A stretch of DNA of 64,000 bases from Diphasiastrum complanatum (taxonomy: Eukaryota; Streptophyta; Lycopodiopsida; Lycopodiales; Lycopodiaceae), in assembly GCA_029204225.1 (NCBI GenBank), contig CM055100.1, positions 56,401,628-56,465,627 of the forward strand, given 5' to 3'. The position numbers and the translations under genes are program-made. The notes beneath the pieces were generated by a model. That model ran no database searches. It had not been told where the DNA came from and saw nothing but the letters and a program-made list of their open reading frames with translations. Within the stretch, counting starts at the first letter, position 1, and each line of letters opens with the position of its first letter. Below, in pieces: positions 1-12,290 of this stretch.

Positions 1-909
1 CTAACTCCTGTAGCAATCACTTTGTAGTGATTATTGATGTCCTTGACGAGACATTTGTCGCTATCAAACTCAACCTTGAGCTGTTGATCAGCCATCATCC
101 CAACTGATAATAGATTATTAGCCAAACCAGGTACATACTGCACATTGCTTAACCGCTTTATCATCCTGCTGGCTAGCTTCACTGCTACCACTCCAAATCC
201 TTTCACAGGTAGCAATTGGCCATCAACTTGTCCAACTTCATCGCCATTGTGGATTTCCTTGAATTCCGAAAACCACTCCTGCCTCGAAGTCATGTGCTTG
301 GATGCTCCACTGTTGATGTACCAAGTATCCTTGGCTTTTTCACTTGTCATTAGCGCCGCAATGAACAAGTTTGAGCTTTCACCTGTATCATCTTCATATT
401 GATCATCATCATATTTATGTTGATTAGCATAGTTGTCTTCATAATAATCATCATCAAATTGATGTTGATCAGCATAATTTTTTGCTTGCCATTTGTCTTT
501 TCTTTGTGTTATCTCCTTCTGTTTCTTGAAGCATTCACGCTCCCAATGGCCAGGTTTGTTGCAGTACCTACAATTTCTAGGTTTATTTTGTCTAGAATAG
601 TCGTGTCCTTGACCTCAACCTTGATGCCAATTGCCTCGACTTGGGCCATCATTGGATTGTTCTTGGAATTGTTGGAACGATCCACGATTTGAGTTTCCAA
701 CTCTTGATTGGTGTCTTCCACGACCAAATTTGCCACCACGTCCTCTAACTACAAGAGCTTGATCAAATCCCCTATTGTGATGACTCAAGTTCTCTTGACG
801 TTGTTCTTCCTACAAGAGCAATCCACCTAGCTCTTTATAGGTTGGAAGATTCTCCCATGTGGCAATGCTTGTCACAAACATCCGATGTGACTCACTCAAC
901 TTATATATA
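1..909 (-). pseudogene. Ty1/copia CopA1: gag C-terminus and protease, degraded
   Basis: Read on the minus strand, this encodes the C-terminal half of a copia Gag, a zinc knuckle and the start of the aspartic protease, and runs off the window edge. The knuckle CRYCNKPGHWEREC (about 535-575) fits CX2CX4HX4C, which binds RNA in Gag. An acidic Asp/Tyr/Gln spacer follows, then the protease motif WYINSGASKHMT (about 285-325) and the conserved LSNVQYVPGLANNLLSVG stretch near 110-150. The catalytic Asp of the DSGA motif is Asn here (codon 312-314), so the protease should be inactive. Gag also has an in-frame TAG near 816 (CAG in relatives) and a TGA near 620. Only the last part of Gag is present: about 50 codons after the primer site the frame is already in its C-terminal region, so the 5' gag is deleted. 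Family assignment is firm; the element is dead. Confidence 0.85.
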
Positions 910-923
910 GAGCTATGATACCA
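910..923 (-). promoter_or_regulatory. Primer binding site of CopA1
   Basis: On the minus strand this reads TGGTATCATAGCTC, one mismatch from the initiator-Met-tRNA primer site TGGTATCAGAGC used by many plant copia elements. It directly follows the end of the LTR and fixes the element orientation as minus. Confidence 0.8.
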
Positions 924-1321
924 TGTTGGAAAGAGGTGATAATGCAATAACGACAAGTCGAAGCTTGTGAACGAATTATCGAGCGTAGTGGAATGAGCCT
1001 GCTTTCCTATTGCATGACTACACCTATCAATATTGAACAAAACATAATGACAAGAGTCATGTTCAATCTTTTAGCAACTAACTTTGAAATCTTCAGAGCT
1101 AAAGTGATTATGTGGCCAAACAATGAAGAATTGAATTATCAGACAAAAGCAATATGAGATCACAGAGATTCTGACATAATACTGAACGTAATAAAGGATA
1201 GATTGATTTAGCAAAATGATGAGCATGAGACAATTGCGGATAGAAACCGCGTACTCTAAGAATCTCTGAAAAACTCTGTCTGATTTGCACTTCTGCTGAT
1301 AAGCAGTAAGCGCTAATGTCA
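924..1321 (-). repeat. LTR of CopA family (minus copy)
   Basis: This is the long terminal repeat next to the primer site. The 3' end (CCTCTTTCCAACA on minus) is certain because the primer site abuts it. The 5' end at about 1321 is a guess from a TG start. About 300 bp of it match the plus-strand sequence at 15140-15441, from the CTCATATTGCTTTTGT region to the terminal CCAACA. LTRs carry the promoter and polyadenylation signal of the element. Confidence 0.75.
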
Positions 1322-1451
1322 AAACTTTAAAAGCACTCTAAAAAACTAAGCTAGAATGCTCATGAGTGTTCAAGCTTGAAAGCTTGAGAGAACTGCTAAA
1401 TTCATCTCACACTTTGTTGCAAGATCTTGCATAGGAGTTGGTAGGATCCTA

Positions 1452-1655
<204 letters not shown>

Positions 1656-1685
<30 letters not shown>

Positions 1686-2400
1686 TCCAACTATTCTATT
1701 TGGAAGGTAAGGATGGAGTATATTCTTACACTCCAAGATGTGATGGACATTGTACTTGGGATTGAGGAGGAGCCTCAAGTCCTTCAAGAAGTACAAATGT
1801 ATAAGAAGAGAGCTAGGATGGCTCTCCATTATACCAAAATGAATGTCTCTAATGAGATTTTGAGGGAGATTGGTGCCTGCACATTGGCCAAGGATGCTTG
1901 GGATACTCTCAAAGCAATCTATGAGGCCAAGAATACCTCAAGACTCCTCACTCTTAGAAATCAAATCTTTCAAACTCCATCCGACAAGCACATCATTGGA
2001 TCCAAGTGGGTATTTCGAATCAAGTATAATCATGATGGCACCATCAACAAGTACAAGGCTAGATTATGTGCCAAGGAATTTGCTCAAATCCATGGACTTG
2101 ATTATGAAGAGACCTTTGCACCCGTGGCAAAGATGGTGACAATAAGGATTCTTATATCTCTTGCTACCTATTTCAAGTGGAAGGTGTTCCAATGAGATGT
2201 TTGCAATGCATTTCTCAATGGTTATCTTCAAGAGGAAATCTATATGGAACAAGAGACTCAATTCTTTTCTTATCTCATTAGGATTGACTTTTAGTGACTA
2301 TGCTCCTTCCATGTATCTAAAGTTTGTTGCTAGTGATATTGTTATTCTTCTCATATATGTAGAGGACATTATCCTTGTGGGAGTAGGCACTGATATCACT
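1656..2400 (+). pseudogene. Ty1/copia CopB2: gag fused to reverse transcriptase by internal deletion
   Basis: The first 110 residues are a UBN2-type copia Gag (IWKVRMEYILTLQDVMDIVL, then KKRARMALHYTKMNVSNEIL and TSRLLTLRNQIFQ), closely resembling the Gag at 32838-33896. At about 1975 the frame passes without interruption into reverse transcriptase (GSKWVFRIKYNHDGTINKYKARL, ETFAPVAKM), so knuckle, protease and integrase are deleted in frame. A TGA at about 2193 stops the frame just before the motif DVCNAFLNGYLQEEIYMEQE. RT resumes in another phase at 2260-2395, where the catalytic YVDD box reads YVED (2356-2367). The N-terminus is cut by the microsatellite. Not functional. Confidence 0.85.
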
Positions 2401-2420
2401 CTATGGGTGAAAATAGATAT

Positions 2421-3055
<635 letters not shown>

Positions 3056-3068
3056 GATCACTAACACT

Positions 3069-3302
3069 TGTTAGAAACCAATGATAAACTAGTTACTGGC
3101 TATGATTTACTGTTGACAGCTGTTACCAGCTGTAAGTAGCTGTAGGCTAGTCTATAATCAACTACTAGTTTTCTCTCTCTATATATTCAGGGTTTATTGT
3201 ACTCTCTTTCGGTTAATACAATAGTGTGATGGTGTGTTCTTCCTCTTTCTCTTGGTGATTGCTTATGGTGATTGATTGATAGTGCTCATCAGATTATTGA
3301 CA
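3069..3302 (+). repeat. 5' LTR of CopF (copia), 234 bp
   Basis: It begins TGTTAGAAACC and ends ATTGACA, immediately before a primer binding site. It contains a TATA-like CTCTATATATTC near 3176 followed by a polyadenylation-like AATACAATAG near 3215, the usual order in a short copia LTR. I found no matching 3' copy in the window. Confidence 0.65.
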
Positions 3303-3317
3303 TGCTATCAGAGCCCG
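3303..3317 (+). promoter_or_regulatory. Primer binding site of CopF
   Basis: TGCTATCAGAGCCCG differs at one position from the initiator-Met-tRNA site TGGTATCAGAGC. It sets the orientation of the element as plus. Confidence 0.7.
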
Positions 3318-4728
3318 ATAGTCCTGCGTGTCTGATCAGTGGATACAACTTGTCACAGGCTCCGCAATGAAGTGAGAAAGTCCTTCATAGGAGGTGAAAG
3401 CTTGGAGAGGCAAACGTTGGAAGAAATCTTTTCTTGATGCATCTTGCAGGTTTTGGAGCTCAGAATGATCAGTGGGGAACGAAGACACAGTCCCGGAGGC
3501 ATCAGAAAGGCCAAGGTAGCATCAGACAAATTGAAAATATGTTGAGTTGGGAGATTTTTACAATACTTCCAAGTTTTGTGTGAAAAGTGCCATTTGTGAG
3601 AGTGTTTTGCCAAGAAATCCCTCATTTGTTTGTTTGGGAAACTTCAAATCACACTAGACTGTGTCTAGTACTGCCATTCACAGTTATGAAGCATTTAGGA
3701 CTGAGAAACTGTGATTTCATTGAATTTTTAGCCTACTTTTGTGATTTTGTGTGAAACTTGTGCAAGCAAGTAGGATAGGTCTGGAAAACTCAGTATCCTC
3801 CATCATTTTCAGTGAGAGTAGTGTTGGGAGTAGCCAACTGCAAGGAGAGTTGGATTTGTAACTCATTGCATAAAAAATCATGGATTTTGGTGGAGGTTTG
3901 AGTGAAAAATAGAGCTTCTTGGCTGGAAAACGGTGTTTTACAGGTTTGTTGCATTCTGTTACTAGAAAGGTGTTGAACAGGTCTGAAATGCGGCACACAG
4001 GCCTGAAACGCCATCAAAGAGGCCCGAAACATCCTGCAGGTGTCCGAAACGTCGCACAAACTGTCCGAAACGTGACTTTTTTGACCCGGAACGCCGGACT
4101 TAAGGGCGAAACGCCATTCCTGCAGTCCGAAACGCGTGAGGGGAGGTTCACTAGTCGCAAGGGGAGAGTCCACAGTTCGCGCACCGAACTGCTTTAAAAC
4201 CCCTAGCGTCTCCAGGGGTGGGTCCCCTTGCAAACGCAGATGAGTAAGAGCTCATGATCAGATGAATGCCATGTGGCAAAGAAACAGAGAAAGCTGATCT
4301 TTACCACAGATCTTTCACAAATCCGACGACCAAGAATTTTCTGAAGTTTTCCTTCACTTTTCTTCAACTTCAAATGAAATTCTGAAAGGGCCCTTAACTT
4401 TGGTACTGGGCCACTTTTGTTTAAGGCCTGTCCACTGGTGGTTTTTTGCAGGTAAGTAGAAAATAGAGTGATGTTTTGACCTAGCTGGAGAGACTGTTTT
4501 TGGGATCTGATTAGACAGGAGCTATGCTGGTACAAAAGGCTACACGCTGATATAAAATTTTTTGAAATCGAAGCAGAGAAAATTTTCAAAAATGGTAGTT
4601 TGGCAATAATTGTCATTGTTCAGGCTTAAGGGCAGTTGTGAGCCATTTTAAGGCCAAAATCTTCAATTTGGCATAATTTTAATCCATAGCTCGGATTGGA
4701 AAGTGGTCAAACTCATCTAAGTGCAGTT
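3318..4728 (+). other. Long untranslated leader of CopF
   Basis: About 1.4 kb lie between primer site and gag. No convincing coding frame is present. The only structure seen is the short GC-rich repeat at 3970-4145, described separately. Confidence 0.5.
3970..4145 (+). repeat. Degenerate CGAAACG short tandem repeat in the CopF leader
   Basis: Eight or so copies of a C(C/T)GAAACG(C/T)-type motif recur every 15-25 bp (for example GGCCTGAAACGCC, TGTCCGAAACGTC, CAGTCCGAAACGCG). The block is clearly more GC-rich than its surroundings. The function is unknown; it could be a packaging or regulatory element, or a decayed minisatellite. Confidence 0.6.
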
Positions 4729-6369
4729 ATGGCAACTCTAAGCGAGAGTGTCCTCAATGAGTCAAGCAAACTGGAAGGAGCCAGCAATTATGCAGTTTGG
4801 AAATTCAAACTGAAGAACATTCTGATGGAAAAAGGGCTATGGGAGATCGTGACAGGTGAAGAAACAAGGCCAATGATTGAAGAAGATCAGCGGGCATTTA
4901 ATAGGAGGAAACAGAAGGCACAGAATGTCATCAATTTATCAGTCAGAGATGCTATCATTCCATACATTTCAGATTCGGAAGGACCGAAAGAAGCATGGGA
5001 AACATTGAAGACATTGTTTGAAATGACTAACACATCTCGAATACTATTTCTAAAGATGAAGCTGCACACATTACGAATGGATGATGGTGCACCCATTGCC
5101 AATCACCTATTGAGAGTAAAGGAGATTTGTGATCAACTAGTTGCCGTTGGCGAGCGAGTACAGGATTGTGAGATCGTTCAATTGACATTGAACACTATCG
5201 AAGGTGAAGGTACTGTGAGTTTGAAATTCTGGCATGATCAATTCAAACTACTATCAAATGTTTTGTATGTTCCTAAAATTTCTACAAATTTTGCTATTAG
5301 TAAGTAGAATCAGTGATTTAGGTCATAAGGTAGAGTTCGAGTCTGATCAATGCTGAATTATCGATAGGACAATTAAGATCCTTGCACTCGGCAAGAAACA
5401 TGAAAACTTATATAGATTGGAACATTGTTATTTTGATACTAGTCAAGCCTTGAAAACCTCTGTTCTTGTCAATAAAGCATTATATAACATCATCGATTAG
5501 GACACTTGAATCATACATCTGTTTCATACATGTCTAAATGATCCCTAGCACTTGATCTCGACTATCCATCTGACAAAGTCGACCTCCCTATCTGTCATAG
5601 CTGCATCCTTGGAAAAAGCAAACTAGGATTCCGTTTAAATCGAGTCATAAACATGCAGCAAAAGATTTATTAGACGTTGTTCATTCAAATGTATGTGGTC
5701 CAATGCAAACTCCGTCGTTGCTAGATGCAAAGTATTTTATTACCTTTATTGACAAATATTCAAGAAGAACAGCTGTTTATATAATCAAGTAGAAATTGGA
5801 GGCTTTCAACAAGTTTCAACTATTGAAAGAGCATGCAGAAATCAAACCGGCAAAAAAATTAAAGCACTGAGGTCTGACAATGGGGAATAATATATCTCTA
5901 CTGAATTCAAGGAGTACTGCCTTAAGAACGACATTGAGCAACAATATATTACCTCTTATTTGCCTCAGTCGAATGGGCTTGCTGAGAGAAAAAACAGAAC
6001 CTTAGTCGAATCGGCAAAGTGCATGTTATCACATGCGAGACTTCTGAAGTCCTTCTGGGTAGTTTCAATTGAAGCTTATATTCAGAACAGATGTCCTACT
6101 AAAGACCTCTCCAACAAAACACCGTACGAAGTTTGGACAAGTTTCAAACCTTCTTTATCAAACTTACGAGTTTTTGGATGTATCGCTTATGTGCAAATTC
6201 CACATGATCTCAAAGAAGAAGCTCGACTTCCAGAGTATCAAGTCTATTTTCATTAGCTACACTACTTTAGATAAAGCTTATAAGTTGTATAATCTTGTCG
6301 AGTTGAAAATATTCACTAGCCGGGATGTCATCTTCATCGAAGATCAGTTTATTGACCTCAAAGGTAAAG
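4729..6369 (+). pseudogene. Ty1/copia CopF: gag to integrase, interrupted
   Basis: ATG at 4729 opens a UBN2-type Gag (NYAVWKFKLKNILMEKGLWE, later NTSRILFLKMKLHTLRMDDG). At about 5215 an in-frame deletion joins Gag to the end of the protease (SNVLYVPKISTNF), removing knuckle and catalytic site. Integrase follows in shifting frames: the zinc-binding H-C region near 5490-5620, the core near 5690-5990 (FITFIDKYSRRT, ALRSDNG, SYLPQSNGLAERKNRTLVE) and the C-terminal part to 6369 (LRVFGCIAYVQIP, FTSRDVIFIEDQF). Several frameshifts and stops are present. The reading stops at the LARD-E insertion at 6375 and the linker and RT resume at 13442. Confidence 0.85.
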
Positions 6370-6374
6370 GCAAA

Positions 6375-7512
6375 TGTTAGCTGATGCCATGCCCCTGATG
6401 TGTTGATGTAGTGTCTCATCACCCAAAAAGAGTTTCTAGCAGAGATGAAGTTGAGAGCCGAGTCTGAGAGCATGAGAATTATTAGTGCTAGGCTAAATGA
6501 ATATTTTGTGAGCCCCATGGCAATTTTCGAAAGATGGAAAGCCATGTGGAAGCTAGTAATTTAGGCTCTCTCAACTTGAGTTATGTTTTTAATAGAAAGG
6601 CCTCCTATTATCTAGTAAGAGGTGGAACTCAACCTATTATAGATTGGGGTTCACTTACTTGCAAGCCTGGTGGACTCCAAAATAAGATACTATTGGGTTC
6701 TACAACTCGTGGGTATAGATAGAGGCCTCCACCACGAGTTTCATAGCATGTAATCTGTATTGAAATGTTGTTGCTTTGTTGATTGAAAATTCTACTACGC
6801 TTTCCATGTTCCATCTTCATGTATATAGTTTGGGTACTGATGTATGAATGTGCTTGTTGTTGTCTATTTCTCTCTTAAGGATTGGTTTGGAATTAGCATC
6901 AGGTAGATGTGTAGGGCTTGGAGGCTGATCCATCATTCTACTCAATTTAGATGCTTCTTAGTTATCGGCTCCCTGAGGAGTTCTTCTTACAACTGTTGAG
7001 TAGGTTCTGAGATTTCAGTTTAGATGTTGTGTTGTTGATTTTGTGATTCCAGTAGGAGTAGATTTAGTTTAGTTCTCTGATGTTTCTGTAGATTAGTTTA
7101 GCAATAATCTACAGACTATAATGATAAAGCAAGAACTGAAGCAGTTTGTAGAAAGTAGGAATCGAGTTTTGATAGATCCTATATCCAAGTTGAGCTTCCA
7201 TTCCCAATAAAGGATCGAGATCAGGTCGTAGGTGTGCCTTTGACAAGCGGGACACACTACCATTGTACTACAACCAGACAGTCGCTAGAGGCCATAGCAG
7301 ACCCGTTACCAGGCAGATCCGTTGCTTTAGCAGACTCTCTGTCAGACGAATAACAGCACACAAGGCCAGAATCGCTGCAAATAGAGGAAGAAGAGGCACT
7401 AGCAGACCAGTAGAGACAAGGAGATTCTAGCGCTAACTTTGAAGAAGTAGAATCCAAGCACACATAGTCAGTGAATCAATGAACATAGAGCCAGTAGATG
7501 CTTGCGCTAACA
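6375..7512 (+). repeat. 5' LTR of LARD-E (1138 bp)
   Basis: Aligned by eye with 12291-13436 along its length, with transitions predominating and two indels of about 20 bp (near 6990 and 7310). The following bases TTGGGGCCGATTGC do not resemble the initiator-Met-tRNA site, so this family may use another primer tRNA. Confidence 0.93.
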
Positions 7513-7849
7513 TTGGGGCCGATTGCTATTGACAATCTTCTTGATTTTTCATCTATAGAACTCGTTTTTACAAGCCCATTTTTCAGTTTTTGCTTGCCAA
7601 TGCTTGTTTATTTTCTATCTTGCATTTCTTATTTTCTTAAGCACGCATTTCAAATTCTTGTTTATCAGATCGTGATGGCTTCAAAACATCCATGTTGATT
7701 CTTCAGATCTGTGCGAACTGTCCTCAGACTTTTCGAAAACTAGCACCCCATCGACCCACCACTCTCCACCATTTCTCACCTTTTTTTTTGGGGGGTGGAA
7801 GAACAGTCTGTTTACATTCATTATTTACACCCGACGAACAGACTTCAGA

Positions 7850-9880
7850 ATTGCATCCGACAACGAATTCGAATTGCACATTCCTCTCTCAATTTCCATC
7901 CGCCACCCATTTTTGCATCCGCTAGTCCATTTTCTTTGCATTTGCCAGTTTTCATCCGTCAGCCACACTTTTTTGTATCCGTCGCTCTGTTGTACGATGA
8001 CATCCGACGTTTTTTTACCAAAAAAAAAAAATCAAGTTCTCGACTTTGTCATCATTTTTTCGAGTTTTCCACCATTTTTTTCGAGTTTTTATTTATTTAT
8101 TTATTTTTAATCATTTTTACCATTTTTCGAGTTTGTTTTCATTTTTTGAGTTTTTCACTATTTCTTTTTTGACTTTTTCACTATTTTCAAATTTTCGAGT
8201 TTTTCACGAATTTTCGAGGATTTTCAACCATTTTCGTGTTTTTTTTGAATTTTTTAGGTTTTTTTGAATTTTTTTCGAGAAGTTTCGAGTTTTTTCCAAT
8301 GAGTTTTCGAGGATTTTTGAGTTCTTTTCAGACTATTTTGAATTCTTCTATAATTTTTTGAGAATTTTTTAGGTTGTTTGTCAACGATTTTCGAGAATTT
8401 TTCAGTTTTCTAAAATTTTTGAGATTTTTTACAATGAGTTTTTTGAGATTTTTCTGAAATTTTCTGAAAATTTTCGAGTTTATGAAATTTTCTAAATTTT
8501 TTTCGACTTTTTCTAAACTTTTTCGAGTTTTTTACCATGAGTTTTTCGAGGATTTTCGTGGATTTTTGAGCTTTGTTCAAGTTCTTTTGACTTTTTTCAT
8601 GTTTGGTATTTTTTTTCTTTGTTTCGAATCAGTTTTTCGTGGATTTTTGAGTTTTTCTAAATTTTTCCGACAATTTTTGTGTATTTTCGAGTTTTATTCT
8701 AAATTTTTTCGAGTTTCAATTTTTTTAAAATTTTTGGATTCAATTTTGTCAGGTTTTTATGTCATATTTAAGAGTTTTGAATTTTTCGCGGGATTTGATC
8801 TTCGAAGACTTTCGTATTCGTTTTTGAGATCTTCGCGTTATAGGATTTTTTTTTAATTTTTCGCAATTTTTTCTAGATTTTCGTATTTTTTCAAGATTTC
8901 GTGTTTTTCTTTTTCGCGTTTTTCTAAGATTCGTGTTTTTTTTCGAGATTTTTTTGCTATTTTTTGTATTTTTTCAAGATTCTTGAAATTTTCGCGTTTT
9001 TCGGGGTTTTGTAGGGTTTTTCGCGTTTCTTTTCACATTTTTTTTTCGAGTTTTTTCGTATTTCTTTTTACATTCTTTTAGGAATTTTTTCGAGTTTTGT
9101 TTGGATTTTTTCGAGTTCTTTTCTCGTTCTTTCAAGAACTTTTTGCGTTTTGTTTGGGTTTCTTTCGAGTTCTTTTTGCGTTCTTTCAAGTTTTTTTTTG
9201 GAAAATTTTTGCGTTTTTCAGAAGAAAAAAAATTGCGTTTTTTCTGGGGTTTTTTCGAGTCTTTTTTGGGATTTTTTGGATTCTTTTCGTATTTTTTCGG
9301 GGGTTTTTCGTGTTTTTTTCAAGTTATTTTTTCTAGGTTTTTCCATGTTTTTTTTGGGGTTTTTCGTGAAATTTCGGGTTTTGATTTTCAAGGATTGTTG
9401 GGTTTTCGGTTTAGAATTTAGGGTTTTCAATCCAAGATTTTTTGATCTCTTATTTTTTTGATCCCTTATAGTTTTTTCGAGCCATTTTCGAGTTTTTTTT
9501 TCTTTGAGTCCGTTTTTTGGGTTTTTCGGGTTATTTTCAAGTTTTTTCGAAAAAAATTTGTGTTTTTTTCGGATTTCTTTTTGGGTTTTTCGCAAAATTT
9601 CGGGTTTTAACTTTTCAAGAATTTTCGGATTTTCGTTTTAGGGTTTAGAATTTTCAATCCTAGATTTTTCGGCCCCTTATTTTTTTCGATCCCTTATAAT
9701 TTTTTTCGAGCCATTGTCATTTTTTTCGTCCCACATTTCTTTTTTGACCTATGTTATTTTCCTTCCGTTTCCATCTGACACTTATCTTGCATCCGACCCA
9801 CTCCACCTTCACTTGCATCCTATACCCATTTGCATCCGCGAACATTCATCTGACGCCCATTACATTCTGTTGCATCCGAA
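7850..9880 (+). repeat. T-rich low-complexity core of LARD-E (TTTTTCGAG motif)
   Basis: From about 8040 to 9740 the plus strand is almost wholly runs of T broken by CGAG, CGTG, CGCG or GGG, a degenerate array of TTTTTCGAGTTTTT-type units of about 12-20 bp. On both sides (7855-7990 and 9785-9875) CATCCG motifs recur every 15-30 bp. Long Phe-rich frames on the plus strand and Lys-rich frames on the minus strand are composition artefacts. T and A are strongly asymmetric between the strands for 1.7 kb, with CpG retained in the motif. Confidence 0.85.
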
Positions 9881-10598
9881 CCTGCATTCCTTTGCATTCC
9901 ACAATTGGCATCCAAGCTTCATAATACATCAGATGGGCTATCTCAATTTCTCACCATTGCTCAGATTTCTATGCTTGATTTGACATATCAATCAGATCCT
10001 ATCAGTTCAATCATATCTAAGAAATAATCAATATAGAATCCCATATTGCTAATCTGATTCTGGTGTAAGATTCCGTCAAAGACAAATCAGTCAAAGACAA
10101 TTCCATTCATGACCAAGTATATCTGAGGTTGTAATCAACAAAAGATTCGACTAACCTCTAAACTGTTTACAAGAGTTACATCCGACCAGAACACCCAAGA
10201 ATCCCCATATTTTATATCTGACTCCTTGATCTCTCGTCACATTCGATTTTGTGTCTGATGCTTGACTAATTCATATTGATTGCCATACATCTGATGTCCA
10301 CTTTCCTATCTTACATCCGATGGTCAGTATACTACCAGAACACCCTAAACGTCAAAACCAAGGCTCTTTAGCCCCGGCCGATTGTTTTTGAACCAACTCT
10401 CTTCCACAGAACTCTTCAACTAATCTTCACTAGGGAACTCAAACCAAGTCTCCTCGAACGAGAGGTTCAACCGAAGTTTTTCCACCATAGACACTGTCTG
10501 GCATCCACTCTCTAATACATGAAATTTTTGTTTGCCAAGTACTCTGCATTTATCGACTATCTGTAAACAGTAAGGCATAGTTGTAGAATAGCTTAAGA

Positions 10599-11048
10599 AT
10601 GAATTTTTTATTTATCTATCCATCTCCAGATCACCTTATAGAGAGTTTAGGAGAGATCCATGTCAATTCACAGTTGATTCCTGCATATAGTAGCGATATT
10701 GGTCTTCGAGTCAACTACAAAGAATTTGTGAAAAATTTGGTCCACATGTTCACACTAAGTCCTCCATCAAATGTTCTACCTGAGTGCCACGACCAAGTCC
10801 TCTCACAGAGTGTTACAATCACCTCAACTTCTGCCAAATCTCGTGATCAAGCTTCAACAATATCTTTCAACCAAAGGATTCTAGCCGAAACAATCAACCA
10901 AAGACTCAACCGACGGCATCAACCGACAGACCAACCAAATGAGTCCTTCATTCAATGCCACGCTAGCTTGGATACTATTGATGATCCAAAGCTACCAACT
11001 GCATGTGCCTATATCACCAAATGTGCAGCAGTGAGACAATGTTCATGA
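10599..11048 (+). CDS. Hypothetical frame in LARD-E interior (149 aa)
   Basis: An open frame beginning MNFLFIYPSPDHLIESLGEI and ending in a Thr/Ser/Gln-rich part. I do not recognise it and it has no membrane segment or catalytic motif. It lies downstream of the T-rich core and upstream of Gag-like fragments, so it could be a remnant of the N-terminal part of a Gag. It could equally be chance. Confidence 0.25.
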   Translation: MNFLFIYPSPDHLIESLGEIHVNSQLIPAYSSDIGLRVNYKEFVKNLVHMFTLSPPSNVLPECHDQVLSQSVTITSTSAKSRDQASTISFNQRILAETINQRLNRRHQPTDQPNESFIQCHASLDTIDDPKLPTACAYITKCAAVRQCS

Positions 11049-11327
11049 AGAGGAACGCTTGCAGACCAGATCAACAGGACCAAACGAACATCACCTGCCA
11101 CTTTCTCAAATAGCTACAACTGATGGATACTCAGCAACCACAATCACCACACGTGCCTACCAGATCCAGGTCCCCATCACCAACTGGGACATTCCAACTA
11201 CTGACATCATCCCCTTGTATCCAACAAACAGTTGATTCTTTGGTAGCATTCCAACAGCCACCATAGGCAACAGATTCAGGGGAGGGAGAAAGGGAGCTGC
11301 TTACAACCACACAAGCAAAAGATACAC

Positions 11328-12130
11328 TTGCAGTTGATCCCACTCAAGAAAAAGATTAAGAAGATAGAGGGGCAATCCAACGAAATTCAACCAGGAGAAA
11401 CACTCCAATCAGAAACCTCGGGTTTCGAGTACCGAAAAGATGCAAAAGAAAAGATCAAGAAGCAAGACAAGATCTTGCCACTGAGTCTCAACAAACAACG
11501 GATCAAAAGAAAAGATGGAGACGACAGTGGACCTGCAGGATAAAGTGAGTTCCATACCAAGTAATTAGTGATCAAAGCTCGACACTAAGTTGCAACTGTG
11601 TCACCTTCCACCAAACCCCTCATCATGTTTCTCTACTTTCATCAACCTATCCATTCCAATCTGTTTCTACCACCATTTCATATCCTCCTTGAAGACTGAT
11701 AACCCAAGGTTTGTGCGACCTACCAATTGAAGGTTCTCCACTTCTTGTCGAGACAAGAGTGTCGATGAGGCCGGGACTTCGACTGGAAGAAGAACTAAAG
11801 AAACACCCTGAAGCAGAAGGAGAATACAAAGAGTGCCAAGACATTTTATGATTATTTGGCAAGACTTACAAGGGAATTGTCCGAGAAATCTAGAGAAAAG
11901 ATTCAAAGGCAATTTTCAGAGGATAATATGTTCAGATGATTGAGAGCTGCTATATGAACAAGCTTATACCAATGATTAGGCCTTATCTGGAACCCGTTCC
12001 ATTGGGCATAAGAATGAGATTCATCACATTCGAAGCCATCAAAAAGGAAATAAGCTACGAGAAGTCTCTTGACAAAAAGAAAGTTGAGAAGAACAAGCAG
12101 GAGACTCTCAGTTATGCAGGGTTATCCTGA
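11328..12130 (+). pseudogene. Gag-like remnant of LARD-E
   Basis: A Lys/Glu/Gln-rich frame (11328-11543) is followed, after stops, by a helical stretch KTFYDYLARLTRELSEKSRE at about 11838-11900. A shift into another phase gives MNKLIPMIRPYLEPVPLGIR at about 11955-12010, and a Lys-rich end at 12130. The pattern (amphipathic helices, no cysteine motif) resembles the helical capsid part of a Ty3/gypsy-type Gag, but I cannot name the family. Frameshifts at about 11935 make it non-functional as it stands. Confidence 0.4.
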
Positions 12131-12277
12131 TAATCTGCTGCGATTTTAAAGTGTTGCTAAGACGTGCGATGTTATCAACCAATAAGTTCTTGGTTTTACG
12201 CAGGCAAATGTTGATCTATGTCTTTCCAAGAATCAAGCGTCAATGCTGAGGCATTGTAGTGGGACCTGCAACACTAT

Positions 12278-12290
12278 AGGAGGAGGATAA
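12278..12290 (+). promoter_or_regulatory. Polypurine tract of LARD-E
   Basis: AGGAGGAGGATAA directly precedes the TG of the 3' LTR. This is where plus-strand DNA synthesis of an LTR element is primed, and it fixes the orientation. Confidence 0.8.

Noticed and set aside
8046-9595. Overlapping Phe-rich (plus) and Lys-rich (minus) frames
   Set aside because: They follow the T-rich composition of the LARD-E core; all three frames are open at once in places and no domain is seen.
11131-11912. Minus-strand Ser-rich frames inside LARD-E
   Set aside because: They are antisense to the more Gag-like plus-strand sequence and carry no domain.
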